Notes: generated by a model not told the origin, from the sequence alone. A DNA stretch of 64,000 nt from Phascolarctobacterium_A succinatutens_B (GCF_958453765.1 NZ_CAUDZA010000005.1:36574-100573), one strand, 5' to 3'. Shown: positions 25,064 through 33,796, counted from the first letter of the stretch. Program-made: numbers and translations.

Positions 25064-25095
25064 AAAGAGTGGGTTTAAAGCCCGCTCTTTCCGCT
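25064..25095 (+). promoter_or_regulatory. GC-rich hairpin in the rimP leader
   Basis: AAAGAGTGGG (25064-25073) pairs with CCCGCTCTTT (25081-25090) around TTTAAAG; it is terminator-like but with few T after it. It may attenuate the operon, as NusA autoregulation is known elsewhere. Confidence 0.5.
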
Positions 25096-25183
25096 TATTA
25101 TGATGTTTCTGACGCATTTGCGGCAGAGGCAGGTGTTGGCCGCAAGGTTAATACAGAAAGAAAAACTTAATATGGAGGTGAAA

Positions 25184-25663
25184 ATGATGCAGGCAAAAGA
25201 AGTTGAAGCACTGATTACCGCAATGGTAGAACCCCTTCTGCAGGATACCGGACTTACTCTGGTTGATGTAGAATATGTGCGTGAAAAGGACTGGTACCTA
25301 CGGATTTTTCTCGATAAGCCTGGTGGAGTTGAAATTGATGACTGCCAGATGGTGAGCGAAAAGCTGACGGAGATTCTGGATGCAGAGGATCCTATTCCTG
25401 ACAAATACTTTTTGGAGGTTTCTTCCCCGGGCATTGACCGTCCGCTGAAGAAGGACAAGGACTTTGAAGCTGCCTACGGCACCAAGGTTGACATTATGTT
25501 CTATACTCCGTGGGAGGGAATGAAAAATCTGACCGGCATTCTGGTAGCACATGATGACGAAGCTGTACAGGTTAAAAAGATTATTAAAGGTAAGGAATTC
25601 AAAAATCCTGACCGCATTGAACGTAGGCTGATTGCGAATATCAGACCGCATATAGACTTTTAA
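25184..25663 (+). CDS. rimP: Ribosome maturation factor RimP
   Basis: RimP helps 30S subunit maturation. The 159 residues have the N-terminal a/b domain with VDVEYVREKDWYLRIFLDKPGG, the motif PDKYFLEVSSPGIDRPLKK that is almost invariant in the family, and a C-terminal SH3-like barrel ending RRLIANIRPHIDF. The start is one of two adjacent ATGs (25184, 25187) behind GGAGG; the second has the more usual spacing. It is the first gene of the translation operon and is 24 nt upstream of nusA. Confidence 0.96.
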   Translation: MMQAKEVEALITAMVEPLLQDTGLTLVDVEYVREKDWYLRIFLDKPGGVEIDDCQMVSEKLTEILDAEDPIPDKYFLEVSSPGIDRPLKKDKDFEAAYGTKVDIMFYTPWEGMKNLTGILVAHDDEAVQVKKIIKGKEFKNPDRIERRLIANIRPHIDF

Positions 25664-25687
25664 TTTAAGAAATAGGAGGCTTATTAA

Positions 25688-26761
25688 GTGAACGCAGATT
25701 TTATCTCAGCAATCCAGGAATTAGGAAAGGAAAAGGGTATTGACCCCGAGCTTTTGTTCCAGGCTGTTGATGACGCTTTGGTTGCTGCTTACAAGAAGAA
25801 CACCGGCACAAACCAGAATGTCCGTGTTGAAATGAATAAAGAAACCGGTGAAATCCATGTATATGCTCAGCGCACTGTTGTTGAAGGCGAGGCTGACGGT
25901 ATTAACGAAATGACTCTGGAGGATGCTCAGGCAATCAACCCGCAGTATCTTGCAGGCGACATCGTAGAGGTTGAGGTTACTCCGAAAAACTTCGGCCGTA
26001 TTGCTGCCCAAAACGCTAAGCAGTTTGTTGTACAGCGTATCCGTGAGGCAGAGCGCGGACAGGTATATGAACGCTTCCAAAGCCGTGCCAACGATATCGT
26101 TACCGGTATTATCGAGCGCATGGAAAACCAAAACGTTTATATCGATTTGGGAAAGGTTGAAGCCGTACTGACTCCGAACGAGCAAATTCCCGGTGAAATC
26201 TACCAATACCATGAGCGTATGAAAACCTATATTGTTGAGGTTAAGCGCACCAACAAGGGACCGCAGATTATGGTTTCCCGCACTCATCCCGGCCTGCTGA
26301 AGCGCCTGTTTGAGCTGGAGGTTCCGGAAATCCATGACGGCGTTGTTGAAATCAAATCCGTTGCCCGCGAGCCCGGTATGCGCTCCAAAATTTCCGTATA
26401 TACCGCTGACAGCAATGTTGATCCGGTAGGTGCCTGCGTAGGCCACAAGGGCATGCGTGTGCAGACTATTGTCAACGAGTTGCGCGGTGAAAAGATTGAT
26501 ATTGTAAAATACAGTGAAGATCCGGCACAATATGTTGCCAATGCTCTGAGCCCGGCAAAGGTTGTTAAGACAACCGTTAACGAAGCAGACAAAATCTGCC
26601 GCGTTGTCGTACCGGATTACCAGCTGTCCCTGGCTATCGGCAAGGAAGGCCAAAATGCCCGCCTGGCTGCTAAGCTGACCGGCTGGAAGATTGATATTAA
26701 GAGCGAAACTCAGGCTGCCGAAGAGGCTGCTGCTGAGCCTGCTCCCGTGGAAGAAGCATGA
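25688..26761 (+). CDS. nusA: Transcription termination/antitermination factor NusA
   Basis: NusA binds RNA polymerase and RNA, modulating pausing, termination and antitermination. The 357 residues include the N-terminal polymerase-binding domain (1-125), an S1 domain (about 133-200, IVTGIIERMENQNVYIDLGKVEA) and two KH domains with VDPVGACVGHKGMR and LAIGKEGQNARLAAKLTGWKID. The end is a short Ala/Glu-rich tail. There are no C-terminal acidic repeats, as is normal outside proteobacteria. The start is GTG at 25688, with AGGAGG 10 nt upstream. The stop overlaps ylxR as ATGA. Confidence 0.97.
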   Translation: MNADFISAIQELGKEKGIDPELLFQAVDDALVAAYKKNTGTNQNVRVEMNKETGEIHVYAQRTVVEGEADGINEMTLEDAQAINPQYLAGDIVEVEVTPKNFGRIAAQNAKQFVVQRIREAERGQVYERFQSRANDIVTGIIERMENQNVYIDLGKVEAVLTPNEQIPGEIYQYHERMKTYIVEVKRTNKGPQIMVSRTHPGLLKRLFELEVPEIHDGVVEIKSVAREPGMRSKISVYTADSNVDPVGACVGHKGMRVQTIVNELRGEKIDIVKYSEDPAQYVANALSPAKVVKTTVNEADKICRVVVPDYQLSLAIGKEGQNARLAAKLTGWKIDIKSETQAAEEAAAEPAPVEEA

Positions 26762-27033
26762 TGAAGGTAAAAAAAATTCCGCAGCGTAAATGCTTAGGCT
26801 GCAATGAAATGAAGGATAAAAAGGCTCTGCTGCGCGTTGTACGTTCGCCTGAGGGCGAGGTCAGTCTTGACCTTACCGGCAAGAAGAACGGACGCGGCGC
26901 ATATGTCTGCCCCGATAAGGAATGCATTACCAAGGCCGTAAAGGAAAAACGTCTGGAGCGCGCTTTGGAAAAGCCTATCGGTGAGGATGTACTCAAGCAG
27001 CTGCTGGAGGATTTCGAACATGGCAGGCAATAA
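26758..27033 (+). CDS. ylxR: YlxR/RnpM family RNA-binding protein
   Basis: A small basic protein of 91 residues with the family hallmark RKCLGCNEMKDKKALLRVVRSP (cysteine pair CLGC) and the GRGAYVCPDKEC segment. B. subtilis RnpM (YlxR) binds RNase P RNA and modulates its activity. It overlaps nusA by 4 nt and the L7Ae-like gene by 14 nt, as in the conserved nusA-ylxR-ylxQ-infB order. Confidence 0.95.
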   Translation: MMKVKKIPQRKCLGCNEMKDKKALLRVVRSPEGEVSLDLTGKKNGRGAYVCPDKECITKAVKEKRLERALEKPIGEDVLKQLLEDFEHGRQ

Positions 27034-27316
27034 TGTCGCATTTGCTTTAGGGTTGGCGCAAAAGGCAGGTAAAACCGCTTCCGGCGATACAGCTGTGCGT
27101 GCTGCCTTAAAAAGCGGCAAGGTCAAGGTACTTGTTTTGGCACAAGATGCTGCCCCTAATTCAAAAAAGGAAATTTATTTCCTGGCAGAGATGGCAGGTG
27201 TACAGGTTATTGAGCTGTTGACGCGCAATGAGCTGGGCTATGCAATCGGCAAAGGACCAAGAATAGCTGTGGCTATTACCGATGCGAATTTTGCCAACAT
27301 GCTGTTGAAAAAATAA
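27020..27316 (+). CDS. L7Ae-family ribosomal protein (YlxQ)
   Basis: A 98-residue protein of the L7Ae/L30e/S12e/Gadd45 fold that binds kink-turn RNA. Sequence such as GLAQKAGKTASGD near the N terminus, LVLAQDAAPNSKKE and LGYAIGKGPRIAVAITDANFA is typical of YlxQ. ATG 27020 is chosen because CTGGAGG lies 9 nt upstream within ylxR; the upstream in-frame ATG is inside the ylxR coding region without a site. An 84-nt gap with a hairpin (TCTGCG...CGCAGA, about 27334-27364) separates it from infB. Confidence 0.94.
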   Translation: MAGNNVAFALGLAQKAGKTASGDTAVRAALKSGKVKVLVLAQDAAPNSKKEIYFLAEMAGVQVIELLTRNELGYAIGKGPRIAVAITDANFANMLLKK

Positions 27317-27400
27317 TGATTTAAATCACAGTTGTCTGCGCAGCTTGTGTAAGCTCCGCAGATGAGTCTGCTTCTTATTATCTGGTCTGGAGGTGGATGA

Positions 27401-29929
27401 ATGGGTAATAAAAGAATATATGAGGTTGCCAAGGATTATGGTAAACCGGTAAATGAGGTCATTGACCTGTTGAAGAAAAATAATATCGAAAAAACTAATT
27501 TTAGTGCAGCTGATGACAAGGCTATGTCTGTTATCCGTAAAGCATACGATAAAAAACCAGAACCGCCCAAACCGGCGAAGACGGAAAAACGTGATGTCAG
27601 CAAACCGGCTGCTCCTGCGCATCCGCAGGCTACAGCTAAAAGAAACGATAACAATATGAATAGGAATAACGGACAGAGGAATATGCAACAAAATCAGCAA
27701 CAAAATCAACGCAATAACAACAACGCTCAACAAGGGCGTAACGAAAATCGTCAGGGCGGCCGCAACGAAGGCCGTCCGCAGCAGAACCGCGGTGGCCAGC
27801 AGGGCAACCGCCAAGGTGGCCGTAACGAAGGTCGTCCGCAAAATCGCAACGGTCAGCAGGGTGCTCAGGGCAACCGTCAGGGTAACCGCAACAGCCAACA
27901 ACGCCAGGGCGGTATCTTTGTAGGTCCTAAGAGCCAGCAGGGCCCGAGCGTACACGGTGAAAGCCGTGCACAGGTTAGCGGTGGCCGCAGCGAAGGCGGT
28001 CGCGATAACCGTCAGGGCGGTCGCAACGCAGGCAAGAGCCGTAAGGACAACAAGCCGCAGATTAAGGGCAGCTACGCTACCCGCGAAAGCCGTCCGAACC
28101 GCAGCGCCGGCCATCAGATGCCGGTAAACCGAGGCGGCAAGAAGCCCGCACCGAAGCAACAACAGGCTCCGGTAGAAATCGTTCGTCCGACCTACGTTGA
28201 AATCGGCGAATCTATCAATGTACAGGAATTTTCCAAGCTCATTAAGCGTGAGGTTAATGAAGTAATCAAGGCTCTCTTCATGTTGGGCGTAATGGTTACC
28301 ATCAACCAGGATATCGATTTTGATACCGCACAGCTTATCGGCGACAACTTCGGCGTAGAGGTTGGCCAAAAGGCTCCGGAAGAGGATCCGACCGAGATTC
28401 CCGAGGTTGACGATCCGCCTGAAAAACGCGTTCCGCGTCCGCCGGTTATTACCGTTATGGGCCACGTTGACCATGGTAAAACCTCCCTGCTGGACGCTAT
28501 CCGCAAAACCAACGTTACTTCCCGCGAGGCCGGCGGTATTACCCAGCACATCGGTGCTTATAAGGTAAACTACCAGGGCAAGCAGATTGTATTCCTGGAT
28601 ACCCCGGGCCATGAGGCTTTCACCGCTATGCGTGCCCGCGGCGCACAGGTAACCGACGTTGCAATTCTGGTTGTAGCAGCAGATGACGGTGTAATGCCGC
28701 AGACCATCGAGGCTATCAACCATGCTAAGGCTGCAAAGGTACCTATCATTGTAGCTATCAATAAAATCGACCGTCCGGGCGCAAATCCGGATCACGTTAA
28801 ACAACAGCTGGCAGAGCATGAGCTCATTCCTGAGGATTGGGGCGGCGACACCATTATGGTTCCTGTTTCCGCACATCAGAAAACAGGTATCAGCGACCTG
28901 CTGGAAATGATTCTGCTGGTTGCTGAAATGCAGGAGCTGAAGGCTAACCCGAATCTGCCTGCTCACGGCACCATCATCGAGGCACAGCTGGATAAAGGCC
29001 GCGGCCCGGTTGCTACCGTACTGGTACAACGCGGTACTCTGCATATCGGTGATACCATTATTGCCGGCACCTCCTATGGTAAGGTTCGTGCAATGATCAA
29101 TGACCGTGGCGAAAAGGTTAAGAAGGCTCTGCCTTCTACCCCTGTAGAGGTACTGGGCCTGAACGATGTACCGGCTGCCGGCGATATCCTCGACAGCACC
29201 GATGAAAAGACTGCCCGCGGCGTTGCCGAAAAACGTATCGCCAAGAAGAAGGAAGAGGAAATCAAGCTGAACTCCAAGGTTTCTCTGGATGACCTGTTCC
29301 AACGCATTAAAGAAGGCGAAATCAAAGAGCTGAACATCGTTGTTAAGGCTGACGTTCAGGGTACCATCGAAGCATTGAAGGCATCCCTGGAAAAAATCAA
29401 AAACGATGAGGTTAAGGTTGCCGTTGTCCATGCAGGAGTAGGCGCTATCACCGAATCCGACGTAATGCTGGCATCCGCTGCCAACGCACTGATTATCGGC
29501 TTTAACGTTCGTCCTGACGCTAACGCGCGTAAGGCTGCCGAAACCGAGAAGGTTGACGTACGCACCTACCGCGTTATCTACGACGCAATCAACGACGTTG
29601 AGGCTGCTATCAAGGGTATGCTTGCTCCTAAATTCAAGGAGGTTATCCAAGGCCGCGTAGAAATCCGTCAGCTGATTACTATTTCCAAGCTGAAGATTGC
29701 AGGCTGCTATGTAGTTGAAGGCAAGGTTACCAACAGCTCCAAGGTTCGTGTTGTCCGTGACGGCATCGTAGTTCACGAGGGCGTTATCGAATCTCTGCGC
29801 CGCTTCAAGGACGATGTGAAGGAAGTTGCCCAAGGCTTTGAATGTGGTATTACTTTAGAGAAATTCAGCGACCTTAAAGAGGGCGATATCTTTGAAGTAT
29901 ACGACATGGAAGAAATCGCAGTAGAATAG
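27401..29929 (+). CDS. infB: Translation initiation factor IF-2 with RGG/Asn-Gln-rich N-terminal region
   Basis: GTPase that places initiator tRNA on the ribosome. Of 842 residues, the first 52 form the IF2_N domain (RIYEVAKDYGKPVNEVIDLL). Residues about 80-250 are low complexity, dominated by Asn, Gln, Gly and Arg with repeated RQGGRNEGRPQ units. A second IF2_N-like part precedes the G domain with GHVDHGKTSLLD, GGITQHIGAY, DTPGHEAF and NKIDRPG, then domains II-IV. The start follows TCTGGAGGTGG. Most Firmicutes IF-2 linkers are charged; this one is NQ/RGG-rich. It is flanked by ylxQ and rbfA as usual. Confidence 0.98.
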   Translation: MGNKRIYEVAKDYGKPVNEVIDLLKKNNIEKTNFSAADDKAMSVIRKAYDKKPEPPKPAKTEKRDVSKPAAPAHPQATAKRNDNNMNRNNGQRNMQQNQQQNQRNNNNAQQGRNENRQGGRNEGRPQQNRGGQQGNRQGGRNEGRPQNRNGQQGAQGNRQGNRNSQQRQGGIFVGPKSQQGPSVHGESRAQVSGGRSEGGRDNRQGGRNAGKSRKDNKPQIKGSYATRESRPNRSAGHQMPVNRGGKKPAPKQQQAPVEIVRPTYVEIGESINVQEFSKLIKREVNEVIKALFMLGVMVTINQDIDFDTAQLIGDNFGVEVGQKAPEEDPTEIPEVDDPPEKRVPRPPVITVMGHVDHGKTSLLDAIRKTNVTSREAGGITQHIGAYKVNYQGKQIVFLDTPGHEAFTAMRARGAQVTDVAILVVAADDGVMPQTIEAINHAKAAKVPIIVAINKIDRPGANPDHVKQQLAEHELIPEDWGGDTIMVPVSAHQKTGISDLLEMILLVAEMQELKANPNLPAHGTIIEAQLDKGRGPVATVLVQRGTLHIGDTIIAGTSYGKVRAMINDRGEKVKKALPSTPVEVLGLNDVPAAGDILDSTDEKTARGVAEKRIAKKKEEEIKLNSKVSLDDLFQRIKEGEIKELNIVVKADVQGTIEALKASLEKIKNDEVKVAVVHAGVGAITESDVMLASAANALIIGFNVRPDANARKAAETEKVDVRTYRVIYDAINDVEAAIKGMLAPKFKEVIQGRVEIRQLITISKLKIAGCYVVEGKVTNSSKVRVVRDGIVVHEGVIESLRRFKDDVKEVAQGFECGITLEKFSDLKEGDIFEVYDMEEIAVE

Positions 29930-30034
29930 TCTGCCGCATAAGGCACATTGCGCAGGAATGCCGGCCGCATACGCCGCATTCCCCGCAGCTGCTGCCTGTA
30001 CGTCAGTCTGTATCTATATATAGAGGAAAAGAAA

Positions 30035-30412
30035 ATGGCAAGACTTAGAGTAGAAAAAGTACAAGAGGCCATCAAGCACGAAATCAGCAAAATGCTGCTG
30101 CATGATGTCAAGGATCCGCGCATTCAGTTTGTTACCGTAACAGGCGTGGAGCTGACAGATGACATGAGCTATGCAAAGATTTTCATCAGCATGTATGGTC
30201 CCAAGGATAAACAGGATGAAACCTGGAAGGCTCTGAACAAGGCATTAGGCTTTATGCGTACGGAAATCGCCAAACGCATCCGCCTGCGCTTTGCACCGAC
30301 CCTGATTCTGCAGAAGGATACCTCCGCAGAATACAGTGCGCATATTCAGAGCATCTTAGATAAGATTAAGCAGGAAGAAAAGCCTGCAGCCGAGGAAGCA
30401 GAGCATGAGTAA
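30035..30412 (+). CDS. rbfA: Ribosome-binding factor A
   Basis: KH-type protein needed for 16S rRNA 5'-end maturation and cold growth. The 125 residues show VEKVQEAIKHEISKMLLHDVKDPRI, FVTVTGVELTDDMSYAKIFIS and LRLRFAPTLIL. ATG 30035 is chosen behind AGAGGAAAAG; the open frame extends upstream through a GC-rich hairpin region (29965-29995) that is more likely untranslated. It overlaps nrnA by 8 nt. Confidence 0.96.
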   Translation: MARLRVEKVQEAIKHEISKMLLHDVKDPRIQFVTVTGVELTDDMSYAKIFISMYGPKDKQDETWKALNKALGFMRTEIAKRIRLRFAPTLILQKDTSAEYSAHIQSILDKIKQEEKPAAEEAEHE

Positions 30413-31355
30413 GGAGCTTAGCCTGCAGGAAACAGGCGCTATGCTGCTGGCGGCAGAAAAAATCGTGCTGTGCACCCATGTAAGTCCGGATGGTGACACC
30501 CTGGGCTCCACTTTGGGACTGGCGCGCTTTTTGTTGGCACAGGGCAAGCAGGTTACTGTTTTCTGTGATGACGTTATCAACAAAAGCTTTAGCTTTTTTC
30601 CCGGTATTGAATTGTGTGAACGCCCGGTAGAGGGCAGCAAGCTGCAGACAGATTTGCTGGTAGTTATTGATGCCAGCTCCTTTGACCGTATTGGTCTGGT
30701 GTCCGAGGTTGTGGAAGCAAAAACACTGCTGAACATCGACCACCATATTTCCAACGAACGCTTTGCCGATTATCTCTATTTGGATGCCAAGGCAGCAGCC
30801 GTGGGCGAGGTAATGTGTGATCTGTTCATGGCTATGCAATGGCCCTTTGATAAGGAAATTGCTACCTGTTTTTACACAGCAATCAGCACAGACTGCGGCT
30901 CCTTCCGCTATGCCAACACTACGCCGAAAACTATGCGTAATGCTGCCAAGCTGCTGGAATACGGCGTTCAGCCTAACGAAATCAGCGATGCACTGGACGT
31001 GCGCTCCCGTGATACGGTAGAGATGCTGGCCAAGGTACTGCCTTCGCTGACCTTCGCTTATGAAGGCAAAATTGCTTATCTCACAATTACCAACGATTTA
31101 TATGACAAGGATGTCCAGACCGACAGCTTTGTGTCCTACCCGCGCTATATTGAGGGCGTTGACGTAGCTATTATGTTCAAGGCCGTAGAGCCGGCGGTAA
31201 CGCGCGTGAGCATGCGCTCCAAGAGCGTTGACGTATCTGCTGTGGCTGTAGCCTTCGGCGGCGGCGGTCATCTGCGGGCAGCAGGCTGTACGATTTATGC
31301 ACCGGTAGAGGAGGCTCGCACTCAGCTGCTGGAGGCACTGGGCAAATTGGTTTAA
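30405..31355 (+). CDS. nrnA: Bifunctional oligoribonuclease/PAP phosphatase NrnA (DHH-DHHA1)
   Basis: Degrades 2-5 nt RNAs (nanoRNA) and dephosphorylates 3'-phosphoadenosine 5'-phosphate. The 316 residues show the DHH domain motifs THVSPDGDTLGS, VIDASSFDRIG and NIDHHISN, then the DHHA1 domain with AVAFGGGGHLRAAGC. The metal ligands of motifs I-III are intact. It sits between rbfA and truB, overlapping the former and 1 nt ahead of the latter, the normal Firmicutes position. Confidence 0.95.
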   Translation: MSKELSLQETGAMLLAAEKIVLCTHVSPDGDTLGSTLGLARFLLAQGKQVTVFCDDVINKSFSFFPGIELCERPVEGSKLQTDLLVVIDASSFDRIGLVSEVVEAKTLLNIDHHISNERFADYLYLDAKAAAVGEVMCDLFMAMQWPFDKEIATCFYTAISTDCGSFRYANTTPKTMRNAAKLLEYGVQPNEISDALDVRSRDTVEMLAKVLPSLTFAYEGKIAYLTITNDLYDKDVQTDSFVSYPRYIEGVDVAIMFKAVEPAVTRVSMRSKSVDVSAVAVAFGGGGHLRAAGCTIYAPVEEARTQLLEALGKLV

Positions 31356-31356
31356 T

Positions 31357-32232
31357 ATGGACGCAATTTTTAATGTATTAAAACCACCACAGATGACATC
31401 ACATGATGTTATCGGCTTTTTGCGGCGCGTGCTTAACACAAAGAAAATCGGACATGGGGGAACTCTTGACCCTGACGCGGCAGGAGTTCTTCCTGTTTTT
31501 GCGGGCAGTGCGACCCGTCTGTTGGAATTTGCTGTAGAAGGCCGCAAGGAATATATTGCCGAATTTACGCTGGGAGCGCAGACAGTTACCGGCGATGACA
31601 GCGGTGAGGTTGTCAAAACGATGCCTGTGCCTGCATTCGGCAAACAGGAGCTGGAAGCGGTGCTGGCGCAATTTACCGGCAAGCAGATGCAGCTGCCGCC
31701 GATGTATTCGGCAATCAAAATCAACGGCAAAAAGCTGTATCAGCTGGCTCGTCAGGGCGTAGAGGTAGAACGCACTGCACGTCCCATCGAGGTCTATAAG
31801 CTGGAGCTTCTGCATTATACGGCAAACAGCTTTACCGTGCGCGTGGCCTGCTCCAAGGGCACCTATATTCGCGTTCTTGGCGAAGATTTGGCAACGGCGC
31901 TGGGAACCTGCGGTACAATGAGCTTTTTGCTGCGCACGCAGGTGGGAGCTTACACGATTGACAAGGCCTGCACGCTGCAGGAAATAGCGGAGAATCCCGA
32001 AGCTTGTGCCGCAGAGCCGCTGACTGCCGTTGCTGAGCTGCCCAAGCTCAAGGTGAACGCCCGTCAGGCGGCGCGCATTACTAACGGTGTACGCACCACG
32101 GTGGCGCAGACTGCTGACGGCAGATACGTTCTGTTGGGGCCGGGGGATGAATTCTTAGGCATCGTCCGCTGTGAGCAGGAGCGCCTGCAGGCAGAAAAAA
32201 TCTTAGAGCATTACCCGATGCCAGAGGAATAA
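31357..32232 (+). CDS. truB: tRNA pseudouridine(55) synthase
   Basis: Makes the T-loop pseudouridine 55 in tRNAs. The 291 residues start with FNVLKPPQMTSHDVIGFLRR and carry the catalytic aspartate in GHGGTLDPDAAGVLPV, then QMQLPPMYSAIKINGKKLYQLARQG (the YSA loop) and CSKGTYIRVLGEDL. The C-terminal PUA-like part is short, as in Firmicutes TruB. It lies 1 nt after nrnA and 2 nt before ribF. Confidence 0.97.
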   Translation: MDAIFNVLKPPQMTSHDVIGFLRRVLNTKKIGHGGTLDPDAAGVLPVFAGSATRLLEFAVEGRKEYIAEFTLGAQTVTGDDSGEVVKTMPVPAFGKQELEAVLAQFTGKQMQLPPMYSAIKINGKKLYQLARQGVEVERTARPIEVYKLELLHYTANSFTVRVACSKGTYIRVLGEDLATALGTCGTMSFLLRTQVGAYTIDKACTLQEIAENPEACAAEPLTAVAELPKLKVNARQAARITNGVRTTVAQTADGRYVLLGPGDEFLGIVRCEQERLQAEKILEHYPMPEE

Positions 32233-32234
32233 GC

Positions 32235-33158
32235 ATGGAGATTATTACTTCTTTAGAACAACTGCATAAATTTTCCGCTCCCTGTGTGGTTGCATTGGGT
32301 ACCTTTGACGGTTTGCATCGCGGTCATCTTGATGTAATTGAAACCGCAAGGGATAAGGCGCATGAATGTAATTCGCAGCTGGCGGTATTTACCTTCAGCA
32401 ACCATCCCTTTGAATGGATTCGTCCGGGCATGGTGCCGCCGGCGCTGATAACCGGCGCGCAAAAGCAGGAGCTTTTGCAGCAGCTTGGCGTGGATGTGCT
32501 GGTGGATATTCCCTTTAATCAGCAGGTAGCAGACCTTTCGCCGCAAGAATTTCTGCAGCGTTTGCAGCAGCTTGATTACAGCTGTCTGGTAGTCGGTGCC
32601 AACTTCACCTACGGCTGCCGCGGACAGGGAACTGTCTATACTCTGGCTGCTTCCGCCAAGGCCATGGGTTTTGCGCTGATTGTACGCGAGCTGGTAAGCG
32701 AGGGCGTAACCGTTATCAGCAGTACTGCTATCCGTCAGCTGATTGCCGCAGGCGAGGTAGCAAAGGCTGCTGCTATGCTGGGGCGCAGCTACAGCATCAG
32801 CGGCACGGTGGCGCACGGCAACGAGCGCGGCAGACTGTTGGGATATCCTACAGCCAATATCGAGCTGGAGGATGCTCATGTTGCGGTTCCTCTGGGGGGA
32901 GTGTATGCTGTGCGCGTACTGGTGAATGGTGCAAGCTATCATGGTATGGCGAATATAGGCTATAATCCGACCTTTGGCGATGTTGCCAAACCGCGTCTGG
33001 AAACTAATATCTTTGATTTTACTGGTGACCTTTACGGTAAGCAGCTCACAGTGCAGTTTGTGCAGCGAATCCGCGGTGAAGTAAAATTTGCCGGCATTGA
33101 GCAGCTAAAGCAGCAGCTGGCGCAGGATAAAAACGACTGCGAAGCGGCATTGCGGTAA
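32235..33158 (+). CDS. ribF: Bifunctional riboflavin kinase/FAD synthetase
   Basis: Converts riboflavin to FMN and then FAD. The 307 residues contain the nucleotidyltransferase domain with LGTFDGLHRGHLDVI (the HxGH-like site is HRGH), GANFTYGCRGQG and ISSTAIRQLI, followed by the flavokinase domain GRLLGYPTANIEL and later YNPTFGD and LETNIFDF. It is the last gene of the long operon before rpsO, which has its own promoter 37 nt after this stop. Supplies FAD to flavoproteins such as the hydroxylase subunit in this window. Confidence 0.97.
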   Translation: MEIITSLEQLHKFSAPCVVALGTFDGLHRGHLDVIETARDKAHECNSQLAVFTFSNHPFEWIRPGMVPPALITGAQKQELLQQLGVDVLVDIPFNQQVADLSPQEFLQRLQQLDYSCLVVGANFTYGCRGQGTVYTLAASAKAMGFALIVRELVSEGVTVISSTAIRQLIAAGEVAKAAAMLGRSYSISGTVAHGNERGRLLGYPTANIELEDAHVAVPLGGVYAVRVLVNGASYHGMANIGYNPTFGDVAKPRLETNIFDFTGDLYGKQLTVQFVQRIRGEVKFAGIEQLKQQLAQDKNDCEAALR

Positions 33159-33194
33159 ATCAAAGCTGTTTCTATAAAAAACTTTACAAAATAC

Positions 33195-33224
33195 TTGCTA
33201 TCTGGTGGCAAGATATGGTATAAT
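33195..33224 (+). promoter_or_regulatory. Promoter of rpsO
   Basis: TTGCTA at 33195-33200, 18-nt spacer, TATAAT at 33219-33224. The transcript would have a leader of about 80 nt with paired segments, possibly for S15 autoregulation. Confidence 0.75.
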
Positions 33225-33313
33225 ATCATAGTATTTGAACCAAGGCCTGGCAGTTCGATTCTCCAACGGCTGCTACGCTTATGGCAATTTGAAATTTTAG
33301 GAGGAAACAAACA

Positions 33314-33580
33314 ATGTTAACTAGCGAAGCTAAACAAGCAGTAATTCTGGCAAACGCACGTCATGAAGGTGACACCGGTTCTTCTGAGGTACAAATCGCA
33401 GTTCTGACCGAACGCATCAAATATTTGACCGAGCATCTGAAAGAGCACAAAAAAGATCATCATTCCCGTCGTGGCCTGCTGAAACTGGTAGGTAAACGTC
33501 GTGGCCTGCTGAACTACTTGGCTAGCAAAGACATCGAGCGCTATCGTGCAATCATTGCTAAACTGGGTATCCGTAAATAA
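33314..33580 (+). CDS. rpsO: 30S ribosomal protein S15
   Basis: Primary-binding 30S protein of 88 residues with typical sequence: DTGSSEVQIAVLTERIKYLTEHL, HHSRRGLLKLVGKRRGLLNYL and YRAIIAKLGIRK. A strong TTTTAGGAGG site precedes ATG. In B. subtilis and many relatives rpsO is followed by pnp; here a terminator and the accessory island follow instead. Confidence 0.98.
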   Translation: MLTSEAKQAVILANARHEGDTGSSEVQIAVLTERIKYLTEHLKEHKKDHHSRRGLLKLVGKRRGLLNYLASKDIERYRAIIAKLGIRK

Positions 33581-33596
33581 TCCGGTTTATGCTGAA

Positions 33597-33625
33597 AAGT
33601 CCGTCCGTAAGGGCGGGCTTTTTTT
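33597..33625 (+). terminator. Terminator of rpsO
   Basis: AAGTCCGTCC (33597-33606) pairs with GGGCGGGCTT (33611-33620) with two G-T pairs, GTAA loop, then TTTTT. Confidence 0.9.
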
Positions 33626-33664
33626 GTGCTTGCATTTAGGTTAAAGAGGAGTATCTCGTGCAAT

Positions 33665-33766
33665 AGTATTAAAAATAATTAACACTAATGCAAAAATCAC
33701 TCATAGTGTTAAAATAAATTAATACTATCGACGAAATGTGCGATGGTGTTAAAAATAATTAACACT
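33665..33766. repeat. Three 22-bp palindromes at exact 40-bp period (family 1)
   Basis: Copies at 33665-33686, 33705-33726 and 33745-33766. Each has arms of 8 bp: AGTRTTAA, six A/T bases, TTAAYACT (the third copy starts GG). The spacers are 18 bp and unrelated to one another (AATGCAAAAATCACTCAT, ATCGACGAAATGTGCGAT). The last copy ends 1 nt before the -35 of the ATPase promoter. Being palindromic, spaced at close to four helical turns and next to a promoter, they look like an operator array for a DNA-binding protein. Confidence 0.85.
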
Positions 33767-33767
33767 G

Positions 33768-33796
33768 TTGCGGGTGATGGTTGTTTGTGTTAGAAT
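33768..33796 (+). promoter_or_regulatory. Promoter of the first AAA+/DUF4143 gene
   Basis: TTGCGG (33768-33773), 17-nt spacer ending in an extended -10 TG, TAGAAT (33791-33796). It begins directly beside the third palindrome. Confidence 0.55.

Noticed and set aside
27326..29833. 835-codon open frame antisense to infB, and other long antisense frames (for example opposite gltX, xdh and the aminotransferase).
   Set aside because: They mirror strongly biased codon use of the sense genes, lack ribosome binding sites and have low-complexity, family-less sequence.
33665..33766. Minimal CRISPR-like array: three 22-bp repeats and two 18-bp spacers.
   Set aside because: Repeats are palindromic along their whole length, one copy is in the opposite orientation, spacers are far shorter than CRISPR spacers, and there are no cas genes. 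An operator array fits better.
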